Shown in pieces: positions 15,845-24,888 of a stretch of 64,000 bases of DNA. Position numbers and translations under genes: made by a program. The stretch is taken from the NCBI RefSeq assembly GCF_003003215.1, contig NZ_PVUF01000014.1, positions 29,082 to 93,081 of the forward strand, given 5' to 3'. Source of the DNA: Tritonibacter scottomollicae. GTDB lineage: Bacteria > Pseudomonadota > Alphaproteobacteria > Rhodobacterales > Rhodobacteraceae. The notes below the pieces were generated by a model, which saw only the letters and a list, made by a program, of their open reading frames with translations, was not told where the DNA came from and ran no database searches. Position 1 is the first letter of the stretch, and every line of letters begins with the position of its first letter.

Positions 15845-17080
15845 ATGTCATTTTCCATCAACAACACCGCAGTAGATCCGGCCACGGAAGAGGGCCAGAT
15901 CCGTCTTGGCAAGGCGCATCAGGAGCGCAGCCGCGTCATCTGCACTTGCAGCTCACCCGCGCCCGCCATGTATGTCGCCTGCGTCAATGGCCGGTTTATC
16001 CTGAAACGGATGCCGGGCAGCGGGCCTGAACATGCACCGGGTTGTGACTCCTTCCTCCCTCCTGAAGATCTTTCCGGCCTTGCACAGGTGCAGGGCAACG
16101 CGATCAAGGAAGATCTTGAAACGGGCATCACCTCTCTGAGGGTCGATTTTTCCCTGTCGATGGGCAGCAAGCGGCCGGCACCGCCGCCGCCGTCTGGCAA
16201 AGCGCCGACCGAGGCCAAGATCACACCCCGCAAGCTCGGGCTATCGAGCCTGTTGCAGTATCTGTGGCATGAAGCCGACCTGGTGAAATGGACGCCGGCC
16301 ATGAAGGGCAAACGCTGGTGGGGTCCGGTGCAGCGTGCCATTGGCACCGCAGCCGTCGGAAAAACCGCCAAGTCTCGCGATCTGCGCGATATCTTGTATG
16401 TGCCGGAAGTCTGGAAGCCGGAGCTGAAGGCGCAGAATGCAGCCCGCCGGGCAAAACTCCTGCGCACCCTGCAAGCTCCGGAGCGGGGCACCGCGCCGCT
16501 TGGTCTGGTCGTGGCGGAATACAAAACCCATGAAGCGACACGGATGGGCGCCCGCTTCCTGTTCAAACACGCCCCCGATTGCGCCTTCTTTGCGGAAGCG
16601 GATCTGGTGAAGAAGTTCGAGACCGTCTTTGCCCATCAGTTGATGCTCGCGGAAACGCTGGGCGATGTGCATGTGATGGTGATCGCCACGTTCAATGTCG
16701 CCAAGGCCGGTTATCCGGTTCTGCGCGAGATCGGCATGATGCTGGTGACAAACACCTGGATCCCGTTTGAAAACCTCCGCGACTACGAGCTGATCACCGC
16801 ACTGACAGAGACCGACCGCGCGTTTCTGAAATCTCAGCGATTCATGCTGGCCGATGCCACGCCGATTGCCTCGGCGGTGCTGACGGATCTCGCCAGCCCG
16901 ATGTCACTGTTTGCCGCCTCACCTTCAGCCAATGCCGATGAGATTGCTGCCCTGGGCGAGGTCGCCGCCGATGGCACCTATCCGGCGTGGCTCTGGATTG
17001 AAGACGATCTGATGCCAGAGCTGCCCGCAAAAGGCGCGCAAGTGGCTGAGGCCTCCCTCATTGAAAGGAAAGACGCATGA
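15845..17080 (+). CDS. DUF1173 family protein
   Basis: 411 residues from ATG 15845; a longer frame upstream shadows traF. The N-terminal region has CTCSSPAPAMYVACVNGRF followed by LKRMPGSGPEHAPGCDSF, the conserved cysteine pattern of DUF1173 proteins, which occur almost only in conjugative elements. No membrane segment or signal peptide, so it is cytoplasmic. Function is unknown. It overlaps traH by four bases and so is co-translated with the machinery. Confidence 0.85.
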   Translation: MSFSINNTAVDPATEEGQIRLGKAHQERSRVICTCSSPAPAMYVACVNGRFILKRMPGSGPEHAPGCDSFLPPEDLSGLAQVQGNAIKEDLETGITSLRVDFSLSMGSKRPAPPPPSGKAPTEAKITPRKLGLSSLLQYLWHEADLVKWTPAMKGKRWWGPVQRAIGTAAVGKTAKSRDLRDILYVPEVWKPELKAQNAARRAKLLRTLQAPERGTAPLGLVVAEYKTHEATRMGARFLFKHAPDCAFFAEADLVKKFETVFAHQLMLAETLGDVHVMVIATFNVAKAGYPVLREIGMMLVTNTWIPFENLRDYELITALTETDRAFLKSQRFMLADATPIASAVLTDLASPMSLFAASPSANADEIAALGEVAADGTYPAWLWIEDDLMPELPAKGAQVAEASLIERKDA

Positions 17081-18468
17081 AAAAGCTGTTCGTAAACTGT
17101 GCGTTTGTCGCCGCCAGCCTCTTTGCAGCTGGTCCGTCGCAGGCCGATGTAGGGTCTGACCTGAAGAATTTCTGGGAGCGCACCGGCGGTGGCGTGAACG
17201 TCACCAAACCCACGGCCTACCGAGGTCAGCAGGCGGGCTATGCCACGCTCGGCTCTCTGTATCTGCGCACCCGACCGCGCAACAGTCAGCTGGCCACGAT
17301 CCAGCTGCCCTCGATCCGCGCGGGTTGTGGTGGCATCGACATCTTTGGTGGCGCGTTTTCCTTTATCTCCGAGGACGAGCTGATCGCGCTGATGGAAGCG
17401 ATCATGCAGAACGCTGCCGGGTTTGCATTTGAGCTGGCGCTGGAAAGCCTGTCTCCGTCTGTTCAGGAAATCGTCGCCAAGCTGCGCGACCTGATGCAGC
17501 AAGTGAACTCCACCAACATCAATTCCTGCGAAGCCGGTCAGCTGCTCACCTCATCGCTTTGGCCCAAGATGGACGGCGCATCCCAGCACGTTTGTCAGAC
17601 CATCGGCGGCTACACGGGCCGTTTCGCCGACCGGGTGGCCTCCCGCCACGGCTGTGGCACTGGTGGCAATCACAGCTCCACCATGGACCGGGCGGATGGC
17701 GCGCTCGCGGATCAGGTGCCCACGGACGTCAACTATGCATGGCGCGCAGTGAAGAAGAACAACTTCCTGTCCTCGAACCCGCGCATTGCGGAATTCTTCA
17801 TGACGCTCACCGGTACGATCATCACCGTTGCGGCGGAGGATGACGATACCAGTCCGACGCACCGCACCATTCCTGCGCGCGCCCTGTCACCTGATGCGGC
17901 CAAGGCGCTGGTGGAAGGCGGCGCCTACAAAAGCCTGCGCTGCGACGAAGTGAATGAATGTCTGAACCCGGTCATGCGCGATCTGACACTCAATGCAAAT
18001 GACGCTCTCTTTGCTGTCACCGCCAAGGCTATCCAGGATCTGTCGGACGCGATCAGCAACGACACTGAGCCACCGGATGAAGCCATTGCGCTGATCAACC
18101 TCACATCAGTCCCGATCTATGAGCACTTGGTCACGGCCAAGAGCTACAAGTACAAATTCGTTCAGGACGACATCAACTCGATGGCGGAGCTGGTCGCTGT
18201 GGATCTGTCGATTGCCTACATTGATGAAGGCGTGAGCGAGATCCTGAACAGCGCCGCCAATGTCGATATTGCCGGCGATCTGAACCGGGAGTTTCAGGAA
18301 AAGGTCAGCCACACCAAGGGTGTGCTGCAGGATCTTCGCGCCTCCGCGCAGCGCAAATATGCGGAAGCCCTGCGCAACCTGGAGCGGCTGCATCTCGCCA
18401 AGGGCGAACTGGCTGCTTCGTCCAACACCATCTTTGGCAACATGATCAACGTGTCGGGAGGACAATAA
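17077..18468 (+). CDS. traH: TraH, pilus assembly protein
   Basis: 463 residues with signal peptide (FVAASLFAAGPSQAD). Diagnostic TraH segments are RGQQAGYATLGSLYLRT, LPSIRAGCGGIDIFGGAFSF and NSCEAGQLLTSSLWPKM. The C-terminal part is helical and likely coiled coil (KYAEALRNLERLHLAKGEL). TraH is an F-type-specific component acting with TraF and TraW; cysteines suggest disulfides. traG starts four bases after the stop. Confidence 0.95.
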   Translation: MKKLFVNCAFVAASLFAAGPSQADVGSDLKNFWERTGGGVNVTKPTAYRGQQAGYATLGSLYLRTRPRNSQLATIQLPSIRAGCGGIDIFGGAFSFISEDELIALMEAIMQNAAGFAFELALESLSPSVQEIVAKLRDLMQQVNSTNINSCEAGQLLTSSLWPKMDGASQHVCQTIGGYTGRFADRVASRHGCGTGGNHSSTMDRADGALADQVPTDVNYAWRAVKKNNFLSSNPRIAEFFMTLTGTIITVAAEDDDTSPTHRTIPARALSPDAAKALVEGGAYKSLRCDEVNECLNPVMRDLTLNANDALFAVTAKAIQDLSDAISNDTEPPDEAIALINLTSVPIYEHLVTAKSYKYKFVQDDINSMAELVAVDLSIAYIDEGVSEILNSAANVDIAGDLNREFQEKVSHTKGVLQDLRASAQRKYAEALRNLERLHLAKGELAASSNTIFGNMINVSGGQ

Positions 18469-18472
18469 CCCC

Positions 18473-21400
18473 ATGCCCGAACTCGAATTCCATACTGTTG
18501 GTGGTGGCTTCTACCTTTACGACATCTTCAACTACCTCGCAGCCTTCACCGGCTCGGGGAGCTTCGGGGCTTTGCTCTATGGGGGCATCGCCGCCGGGAT
18601 CTTTGCTGCCAGCATTCAACTGGTCGTCTTTGGAGCCGTCCGGCAGGTCTTTACCTATTTTATCGGAGCCATGCTGGTAGTGGGCATCGGCATCGGTCCC
18701 AAGGCGCGGGTGGTAATCATGGATTCCACCGTGCCACTGGGGATCTACGGCGTTGTCGATGGCGTGCCGTGGTCCGTTGCCTGGGTCGGCTCTCTGACAT
18801 CGAGGACCGGGGCCGCGATCACCGATCAGATGGAAACGCTGCTCGCCGCCCCGGATGACCTCACCTACCAAAAATCCGGCATGATGTTTGGCTCCACGAT
18901 CATGAGCCAGGCGGCACGCTGGCGCGCGGTGACTCCCATTGTTCACGACAGCCTCGTGAACTTCATGGAAAACTGCATGGTCGATGGTTCCAACATTGGC
19001 TTGGTGGATACTGGAAATTTGGGGCATGCGGGCGATCTCTATGCGTTCATCGGCGCCTATGTCCCGAACTCTTTGGCCTACTTTGATCCGGTGCTCGATG
19101 AAACCACCACTTGTAAAGATGGCTGGCCACGCATTCAGGAGCGTCTCAACAATGAAGTGGTCAATGTGCTTCGTCAGAAAGCCGCGGCGCAGTTCGGCCT
19201 TCGTCGCGGAGGGGACGTCACACTTGCCGCTCAGAAAATGCGGGCCACCCTCTCTGACTTTCAAAACTACATCGGTATGACCTCGGCCGGATCGACGGAG
19301 ACGATCCGCCAGACCATGCTGACGAACTCCATGGACGGTGCAGTCCAGCGCCTCATTGCCAGCTCGGGCAACAATGCTGCCATGACGGCCTATCAAGCCG
19401 CACGGACGGAGGCACAGACCTCAGCCAGCTACAGCGCAGTTGGGATCTCCGCCCTTAAATGGGTGCCGCTCCTGAAAATCGTGTTTACGGCGATCTACCT
19501 TGCCGCCTTCCCGCTGGCGGTGATCATGATGATGACGCCAATGGTGTGGAGCGTTCTGAAAGGCTACTTCGGCGGCTTCATCTGGCTTGCAGCATGGGAT
19601 CCGCTTTCCGCTATCCTGCATTCCATCGTGATGAAAGCCAGCGCGGGCTATTATCGTGAAGCCATGGGCTCCTTCCGGACCGGCACCATAGATTATCAGA
19701 TGACCTTCGCCAATTACCTCGGCATCCGCGCCGTGGAGCAGGATGTCGGGACAATTGCCGGATACCTGATGATGTCCGTGCCCTTCCTCGCCACCGTGAT
19801 CCTCTTTGGCGCCGGTCGCATGGCGGGTCTTGCCACCTCGATGCTGAATGTGAGCCAGGGCGCCGGCATTGAATCCGGGCGCGAAGCGGCCACGGGCAAT
19901 ATCTCTCTGGCAAACGCCAGCATGAACAACTTTGCTGCAAACAAGTGGAACACCTCGTCTGTCCACGACGCCGGAGCCAGCACCGTCCGTATGGGCAATG
20001 GTGCCATGCGGACCGTCAACTCCGATGGTTCGGTGGTATTTGGAACCGGCTCGGCGCAGTCCACCAGCGGCATGTCGGCCAGAGTTGGGCAAACCATACG
20101 GGAAGAAATCTCGGACCGTAAGGAAGATGCGGTGCGCAACGCGACCTCGCTACGCGACGAATGGAGCACGGCGGTCAATCAGACAGCCTCGAATTACGCA
20201 GACTTCGGGCGGTCTTTGTCCTCGGGGACATCCGTTTCCAATGACCAGTCCACGTCGCAGGGGCGTCGTCATCAACAAGAAGCGCGGGAAGCCCATTCCG
20301 CCGTCGAGAGCTTTGCGAAAGAGCATGGGATTTCCCTCGATGCGGCTTACAAGGTCGCCCTTACCGCTGGCGTGAAAGGCGGAAGCGGCGGCGGTGGCAC
20401 AGGTCTTTCTGCTGGCCTCGATGGTACGATTACTGGAACTGGCCTCGATCAGGACGCCTACCGCCGTGCTGAGAATGCGGCCCGTGAATCTGGCCTCTCA
20501 GAAACAGTCGCAAAATACGGCGATGCGGTGAATGCCATTCGCGCCAGCGAGACCAGCAATCTGACCAATACGGAAAGTGGCGGCGACCGCTGGAGCATCG
20601 AGGATGTTAAGCGCAAAGGCGAAACCTATGCGGAGGCACGCGAAGAGGCGCAAACACTCGCCTCGGCAGAAAGCAACCTCTACTCCCACGGCGTCAGCTA
20701 TGACAGTCAGCTGACAGACGCTGTGATCGGGGAATGGCGCGAAGCTGGTATCAGCGATGAACAGATTTCCAGCTTGCTGAACCCAAAATCAACCGCTGGC
20801 GTCAAAGCTCAGGAAGCAGCGGTTGAACAGGTTCTACCCAACCTGCTGCAAGAACTTGGCCTCGACAGGCCGAACCCTGGCCTCGCACAGGCTCATACGC
20901 TCAGCCGCCCGGAAGAAGAGATTACCACAAACAAGCTGCCGTCGGCCGGGGTTGAGCATACCCAAGACTACAACCGGGTCAGAGCAGCGACAGACAATGT
21001 GTCATCCGTCATGGACGGCCGCCGCAACACCATGACCGATGAAACCAATGCAAGCGCGACAGAGCACGAGCGCGCCGTAGTGGAAGGGCAGGACTTTGGT
21101 GTTGTTCCGGGTGCAGTGGCGAAAGTAGGTAGTACGCTTTCTGATATAGCAGACAGCGCCGCTGATGCTTGGAATGGTGCTTCCTCTGCAATCACCGGCA
21201 CGCCTCAGCTCACCAATTACGACCGTGACGTGATGATCCGGACCATCCATGGAGAGGCCGGTCGCGAAAGCGATATCGGGCAAGCTGGTGTGGCCCATGT
21301 GATCATGAACCGCGTCGACGACCCACGCTGGGGAGACAATCCAGCCGAAGTCAGCCTTCAGCTGAAACAGTTCTCAGCCTGGAACAGCGGCACTGGCGGA

Positions 21401-21670
21401 AACAGCCTTCCTACAAAACTTGAAGAAGGCAGTGAGCAATATGAGCGCATTGGCCGGATCGTCGATGGCGTCGCAGCCGGCGACATCGGCGATCCGACTG
21501 GCGGTGCGACCCACTACTATTCCCCCAAAGGCATGGCAGCTCATGTCGCTGCGGGTGAACAATCCAACGAAATTCCAACCTGGCTGGGGCAGGAATCCCA
21601 AGCACGCGGACATGACAACGTAACCATTGGCGGCCACATCTTCACTGGTCTCAAGAGGGACGGGGAATGA
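18473..21670 (+). CDS. traG: TraG fused to a C-terminal cell-wall hydrolase (SleB/CwlJ-like) domain
   Basis: 1065 residues. N-terminal part: TraG membrane region with several helices (GALLYGGIAAGIFAASIQLVVFG region, and a second cluster around residues 325-450). Middle: long Ser/Gly/Asn-rich and helical periplasmic region. C-terminal 150 residues, from about 916: YDRDVMIRTIHGEAGRE with predicted catalytic Glu928, then VAHVIMNRV, QFSAWN at 966-971, and THYYSP, the pattern of the Hydrolase_2 (SleB/CwlJ) peptidoglycan hydrolase family. F TraG functions in pilus assembly and mating-pair stabilisation; the hydrolase could open the murein for the machinery. Confidence 0.9.
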   Translation: MPELEFHTVGGGFYLYDIFNYLAAFTGSGSFGALLYGGIAAGIFAASIQLVVFGAVRQVFTYFIGAMLVVGIGIGPKARVVIMDSTVPLGIYGVVDGVPWSVAWVGSLTSRTGAAITDQMETLLAAPDDLTYQKSGMMFGSTIMSQAARWRAVTPIVHDSLVNFMENCMVDGSNIGLVDTGNLGHAGDLYAFIGAYVPNSLAYFDPVLDETTTCKDGWPRIQERLNNEVVNVLRQKAAAQFGLRRGGDVTLAAQKMRATLSDFQNYIGMTSAGSTETIRQTMLTNSMDGAVQRLIASSGNNAAMTAYQAARTEAQTSASYSAVGISALKWVPLLKIVFTAIYLAAFPLAVIMMMTPMVWSVLKGYFGGFIWLAAWDPLSAILHSIVMKASAGYYREAMGSFRTGTIDYQMTFANYLGIRAVEQDVGTIAGYLMMSVPFLATVILFGAGRMAGLATSMLNVSQGAGIESGREAATGNISLANASMNNFAANKWNTSSVHDAGASTVRMGNGAMRTVNSDGSVVFGTGSAQSTSGMSARVGQTIREEISDRKEDAVRNATSLRDEWSTAVNQTASNYADFGRSLSSGTSVSNDQSTSQGRRHQQEAREAHSAVESFAKEHGISLDAAYKVALTAGVKGGSGGGGTGLSAGLDGTITGTGLDQDAYRRAENAARESGLSETVAKYGDAVNAIRASETSNLTNTESGGDRWSIEDVKRKGETYAEAREEAQTLASAESNLYSHGVSYDSQLTDAVIGEWREAGISDEQISSLLNPKSTAGVKAQEAAVEQVLPNLLQELGLDRPNPGLAQAHTLSRPEEEITTNKLPSAGVEHTQDYNRVRAATDNVSSVMDGRRNTMTDETNASATEHERAVVEGQDFGVVPGAVAKVGSTLSDIADSAADAWNGASSAITGTPQLTNYDRDVMIRTIHGEAGRESDIGQAGVAHVIMNRVDDPRWGDNPAEVSLQLKQFSAWNSGTGGNSLPTKLEEGSEQYERIGRIVDGVAAGDIGDPTGGATHYYSPKGMAAHVAAGEQSNEIPTWLGQESQARGHDNVTIGGHIFTGLKRDGE

Positions 21671-21672
21671 TG

Positions 21673-21906
21673 TCAGTGATCTCTGTAGTAGCTGCCGTGC
21701 ATGTTTCTGGAATCCATCAGGTCGCCATTGATGTCATAGCCACCACTACGGCTCCCGTCATTGTTCCGCAGAAGCCAAATGACGAGCCACGCGGTTCCTA
21801 CAAGGCCATAGGCGATGAACAGACCTTCAAACGGGCTGAAGTTGAGCACCACAAAGCCCACGATGTAGGCGATCACTTTCCAGTTTTTGGTCATGAGACG
21901 TTTCAT
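21673..21906 (-). CDS. Small antisense two-helix membrane protein
   Basis: 77 residues from ATG 21906 with GGAGAG about seven bases upstream. Two hydrophobic helices (VIAYIVGFVVLNF and LFIAYGLVGTAWLVIWLL) and a polar tail rich in Gly, Asp and Ser. It is the only minus-strand gene in the transfer region, placed tail to tail with traG (two bases between the stops). An entry-exclusion or membrane accessory role would fit the location, but there is no direct evidence. The overlapping plus-strand frame has poor protein character. Confidence 0.65.
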   Translation of the reverse strand: MKRLMTKNWKVIAYIVGFVVLNFSPFEGLFIAYGLVGTAWLVIWLLRNNDGSRSGGYDINGDLMDSRNMHGSYYRDH

Positions 21907-21998
21907 AGCGGTCTCTCCTCTAAGGCGAAGCAGTGTAGCAGCTTTCGCGTTTCCATCCAATGAACCCCCGACAATTCGAAGAACAGAAAGGCAACAGT

Positions 21999-22802
21999 AT
22001 GATTTCGAGCAACAGAACATTTGGTAAGACCTTGATGGCGTCTGCAGTGGGTTTTGCCCTGCTATGGACCCCTGCAGCCGCCGAACAAGGCTCGCGTGAC
22101 ATGTCGAAACGGCAGGCAGGTGAAGGTTTCACTGCGCGCGCGGTCGAGCGCACAGAAGGAACCGACGCTGAATTTGATGAGCGTGTTCGTCAGGCACTGC
22201 TCCGCAATCCGGAAATCATGTTGGAGATCTTCGCTCTCCTTGAGCAAAAGGAAGTGGCTTCAAAGGCTGTGAAAGATCAGGATCTGATCGCCTCCGTAGC
22301 TGATGACCTGTTCGCCGGCCTCGATCCGGACAAGCCGATCCTGGTCGAGTTTCAGGACTACAACTGTGGCTACTGCCGGAAATCGCACGCCACCGTTCAG
22401 GCCCTTCGTGAACAGATGCCGGATCTGCAGCTGGTCTTGATGGAAATGCCAATCCTCAGCGACGGCTCTCGCTACACCGCACAAGCCGCATTGGCCCTGA
22501 AGGCACTGGAAGGTGAAGAGGCCTATCTCAACTTTGCCGATGCGATCATGGGCGGAACAGCGACCGCGAATGTTGGCACCGTGCTGCGCGTGCTAACCGA
22601 TCAGGGGCACGACGCTGAAGCCGTCGTGAAAGCCATCAAGTCAGGGCAGGGCGCAGACGAGCTGAAGAAGGCACAAGATCTCGCCGATGCGCTTGGCGTG
22701 ACCGGCACACCTTACTTCGTGGGTCCAAGCGGCATCATTCGCGGCGCCGCGTCCATCGAGCGCCTGAAAGGGCTGACCACAAGCGGCGAGACCAACCGTT
22801 AA
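21999..22802 (+). CDS. DsbA-family periplasmic thiol oxidoreductase
   Basis: 267 residues from ATG 21999; the frame extends upstream to 21960 but the shorter form places a good signal peptide (ASAVGFALLWTPAAAEQ). The DsbA/Com1-like domain has the active site Cys123-Gly-Tyr-Cys126 after ILVEFQDYN and the cis-proline motif TGTPYFV near the end. An N-terminal helical extension (RVRQALLRNPEIMLEIF) is typical of this subgroup. It probably oxidises or isomerises the many cysteines of TraN, TraU and TraH. Confidence 0.88.
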   Translation: MISSNRTFGKTLMASAVGFALLWTPAAAEQGSRDMSKRQAGEGFTARAVERTEGTDAEFDERVRQALLRNPEIMLEIFALLEQKEVASKAVKDQDLIASVADDLFAGLDPDKPILVEFQDYNCGYCRKSHATVQALREQMPDLQLVLMEMPILSDGSRYTAQAALALKALEGEEAYLNFADAIMGGTATANVGTVLRVLTDQGHDAEAVVKAIKSGQGADELKKAQDLADALGVTGTPYFVGPSGIIRGAASIERLKGLTTSGETNR

Positions 22803-22837
22803 GCAAAGCACTTGGCAACGCATACAGGAGAAACAAT

Positions 22838-23236
22838 ATGACCCGTCAGATCTTGGAAATCTCAAAGAGCCTGCTTGGAGCAACGCTCTCAACCACACTC
22901 ACTGTCCTCAATCGTAGCACGACACTTTTTCCCTTCGTAGTCGCCGCGAATGTGCTCCGCCTGCGCATTCAGACCGTTTTCCTTTCAGATATGGAAATTG
23001 CCGTAGGAGCGGATAGCGCGAGAGGAGCCACTTGGTACGACACTCTCGCGACCTCGATGGAGCCTATCAACCTGCTCCCTGTTGTCCTTGTCTCCTTGGC
23101 GGCCGGCATCGCCTTGGCGATCTTCGAGGCGATCTCGAAGGAACGGATGATCAACACCTCCGGAAGCGCTGGAGCTGGCCGCAAGGATCGCAACGACTGG
23201 ATAAGACCGGCCACCAGCGTGGAAACCAACGGATAG
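22838..23236 (+). CDS. Hypothetical membrane protein
   Basis: 132 residues. Two predicted membrane helices, near residues 28-42 (FPFVVAANVLRL, weak) and 78-97 (LLPVVLVSLAAGIALAIF). The C-terminus is polar and basic. The start has AGGAGAAAC upstream. No family recognised. It follows the DsbA-like gene by 35 bases and is probably in the same transcript. A role in transfer is inferred only from position. Confidence 0.6.
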   Translation: MTRQILEISKSLLGATLSTTLTVLNRSTTLFPFVVAANVLRLRIQTVFLSDMEIAVGADSARGATWYDTLATSMEPINLLPVVLVSLAAGIALAIFEAISKERMINTSGSAGAGRKDRNDWIRPATSVETNG

Positions 23237-23391
23237 GCACTGTCAGGGATAATCGCGGCGGGCCTTGGCTGAAAACGGTGTCGTCGTGATGAGGCTCCCA
23301 GCCTGGGCAAATCTGGCCCGCCGCTTCCAATCAAATTCACCCCAAAGGGTAGCGCTGTAAAGGCAGCCCCCCGAACATTTTGGAACACGAC

Positions 23392-23877
23392 ATGAAAACA
23401 ACAGTTATTTCACTCACACTTATCTCTGCTTTTACGCTCTCCGGCTGCATGGGCGGCGTGTCTCAGACGTCCGCCAATGTGATGGGCATGCAGTCCATCG
23501 CAGGCGTTCAGCGCTCCGCGCAGGCACAGCCCACGGAAAAGGATCTCGCTCTGTCCTGCAGTCAGGTGCAAAGCGAGCTGAGCCGGATCTATGCGCGCAT
23601 GGAAGAGGTCAACAAATCCGAACGTGCCCGCGAGCGCAACGCCAACCTCACTGGCGGTTTGCTTGATGCGGGCCTGTCCGTCGTCGGCGCTGGCGCCATC
23701 GCCAATGCGGGATCCGCTCAGGCCATTTCCAACATCGGCACCGCCACCACCGTGGCCGGCGCGGCCGCCAGCACCACGCGCGGCTCCGGTCCCAGCGCCC
23801 AGACATACAATGAAGCAATGGCCATGGCCGAACGCAGCTCGGTCCTTGAGCGCGTGAAACTCGCCAAAGGCTGCTGA
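23392..23877 (+). CDS. Predicted lipoprotein with Gly/Ala-rich hydrophobic core
   Basis: 161 residues from ATG 23392. The signal ends LSGC, so the Cys at residue 19 is likely lipidated. A charged helical section (LSRIYARMEEVNKSERARER) is followed by a Gly/Ala-rich stretch (GLLDAGLSVVGAGAIANAG) resembling glycine-zipper segments. Similar small lipoproteins accompany alphaproteobacterial transfer operons. Precise role unknown; a stabiliser of the outer-membrane complex is one possibility. Confidence 0.65.
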   Translation: MKTTVISLTLISAFTLSGCMGGVSQTSANVMGMQSIAGVQRSAQAQPTEKDLALSCSQVQSELSRIYARMEEVNKSERARERNANLTGGLLDAGLSVVGAGAIANAGSAQAISNIGTATTVAGAAASTTRGSGPSAQTYNEAMAMAERSSVLERVKLAKGC

Positions 23878-23907
23878 CAGATGTCGATTTCCAACAAGAG
23901 GTCCAAG

Positions 23908-24342
23908 ATGAATATCAAACCCATTGCCGCAACGCTCCTGGCTGCAACCACGCTTGCCGGCTGTCTCAATGACGGGACAGTCGCCGACAAACACGCAATC
24001 ACCTTTGAAAAGCCCAACCCGGGCGGCGGGCCATCAAAGGCGCAGAGCCAATCGGCGCTGCAGCAATGGCTGATTGCCAATGTCCCTGAAGGTGACACCG
24101 CCAAGAATATCAGCGTCGGCCCGGTACGCTACGCGGCGATCCTCTGGCCGTTTCCGGAAAAGGACTACTTCGTCTGCGCTCGATACACGGCGAAGAACCA
24201 GTACGGAACCTATGAGCCGCCGCGCAACGTCCTGATGACCATGCGTGTCTATGACGCCGCCAAAGGCTGGCAAGCCGCGCTGATCAAGGATGAGACCTTC
24301 GACGGCTATCGCCAATACTGCATCGGTCAGCCGCATGCATAG
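23908..24342 (+). CDS. Predicted lipoprotein of unknown function
   Basis: 144 residues from ATG 23908 (AGAGG seven bases upstream); the in-frame ATG at 23881 is less likely because it would place a charged stretch before the signal. Lipobox LAGC puts the modified Cys at residue 19. The mature part contains VRYAAILWPFPEKDYFVCARYTAK-like beta segments and a second pair of cysteines. It follows the previous lipoprotein gene by 30 bases. No function is assigned. Confidence 0.65.
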   Translation: MNIKPIAATLLAATTLAGCLNDGTVADKHAITFEKPNPGGGPSKAQSQSALQQWLIANVPEGDTAKNISVGPVRYAAILWPFPEKDYFVCARYTAKNQYGTYEPPRNVLMTMRVYDAAKGWQAALIKDETFDGYRQYCIGQPHA

Positions 24343-24369
24343 TTTGATTTCCGGCTGAGTGGAGTTGAA

Positions 24370-24888
24370 ATGATGGATACCTGCGAGGAAGACCTCTTCA
24401 ATATCGGCGGATACGTTCCGCCCGAAACAGACTGGGCTCTCGGAACCGTCCTGACCTTTGCTAGGGACGGCGGATGCCAATGCCAGGTGGAAGTGAGCGA
24501 TGCTGTAGTTGCTTTCCTCGCCTTGGACCGAGATGGGCTGATCCCGGAGATTGACCAAGAGTGGAAACAAGGCTTTGCAACTGCCCTGTCTCAGCATTCA
24601 GCGCCTCAAGGATCGGGACTGGTGCATTACAGCGGCCTTGAACCTGTTCCAGGTCGGATCTGCGATTGCTGTGCAGCGGAATGTCACGCTGTATTCACAA
24701 ACGAGAGCGCTCGCTTTCTGATTGAGCGCTGGTCAATTGTTACCGCTATGATGGTATTGATCCGCCAAGGGCAGCTGCCAAGGCTATCCTTTGACTGGCA
24801 CATTTCATTGGAGCGGCATTATGAGCGAATTTGTGAGACTGGGCGATACCACTACCGCCCCGGTGCGGGTGGACCTCAACATGTTTGA
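24370..24888 (+). CDS. Hypothetical cytoplasmic protein with Cys cluster
   Basis: 172 residues, no signal peptide. Contains GGCQCQVEV near residue 35 and ICDCCAAECHAVF near residue 98, suggesting a metal site. The last 68 bases overlap the next gene in another frame, which is unusual for independent genes but both starts have plausible ribosome-binding sites. Family not recognised. It begins a short two-gene group between the lipoproteins and traD. Confidence 0.5.
   Translation: MMDTCEEDLFNIGGYVPPETDWALGTVLTFARDGGCQCQVEVSDAVVAFLALDRDGLIPEIDQEWKQGFATALSQHSAPQGSGLVHYSGLEPVPGRICDCCAAECHAVFTNESARFLIERWSIVTAMMVLIRQGQLPRLSFDWHISLERHYERICETGRYHYRPGAGGPQHV

Noticed and set aside
21667..21963. Plus-strand 98-codon frame after traG
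   Set aside because: Opposite strand of a better-supported membrane gene with a good ribosome site and two clear helices.
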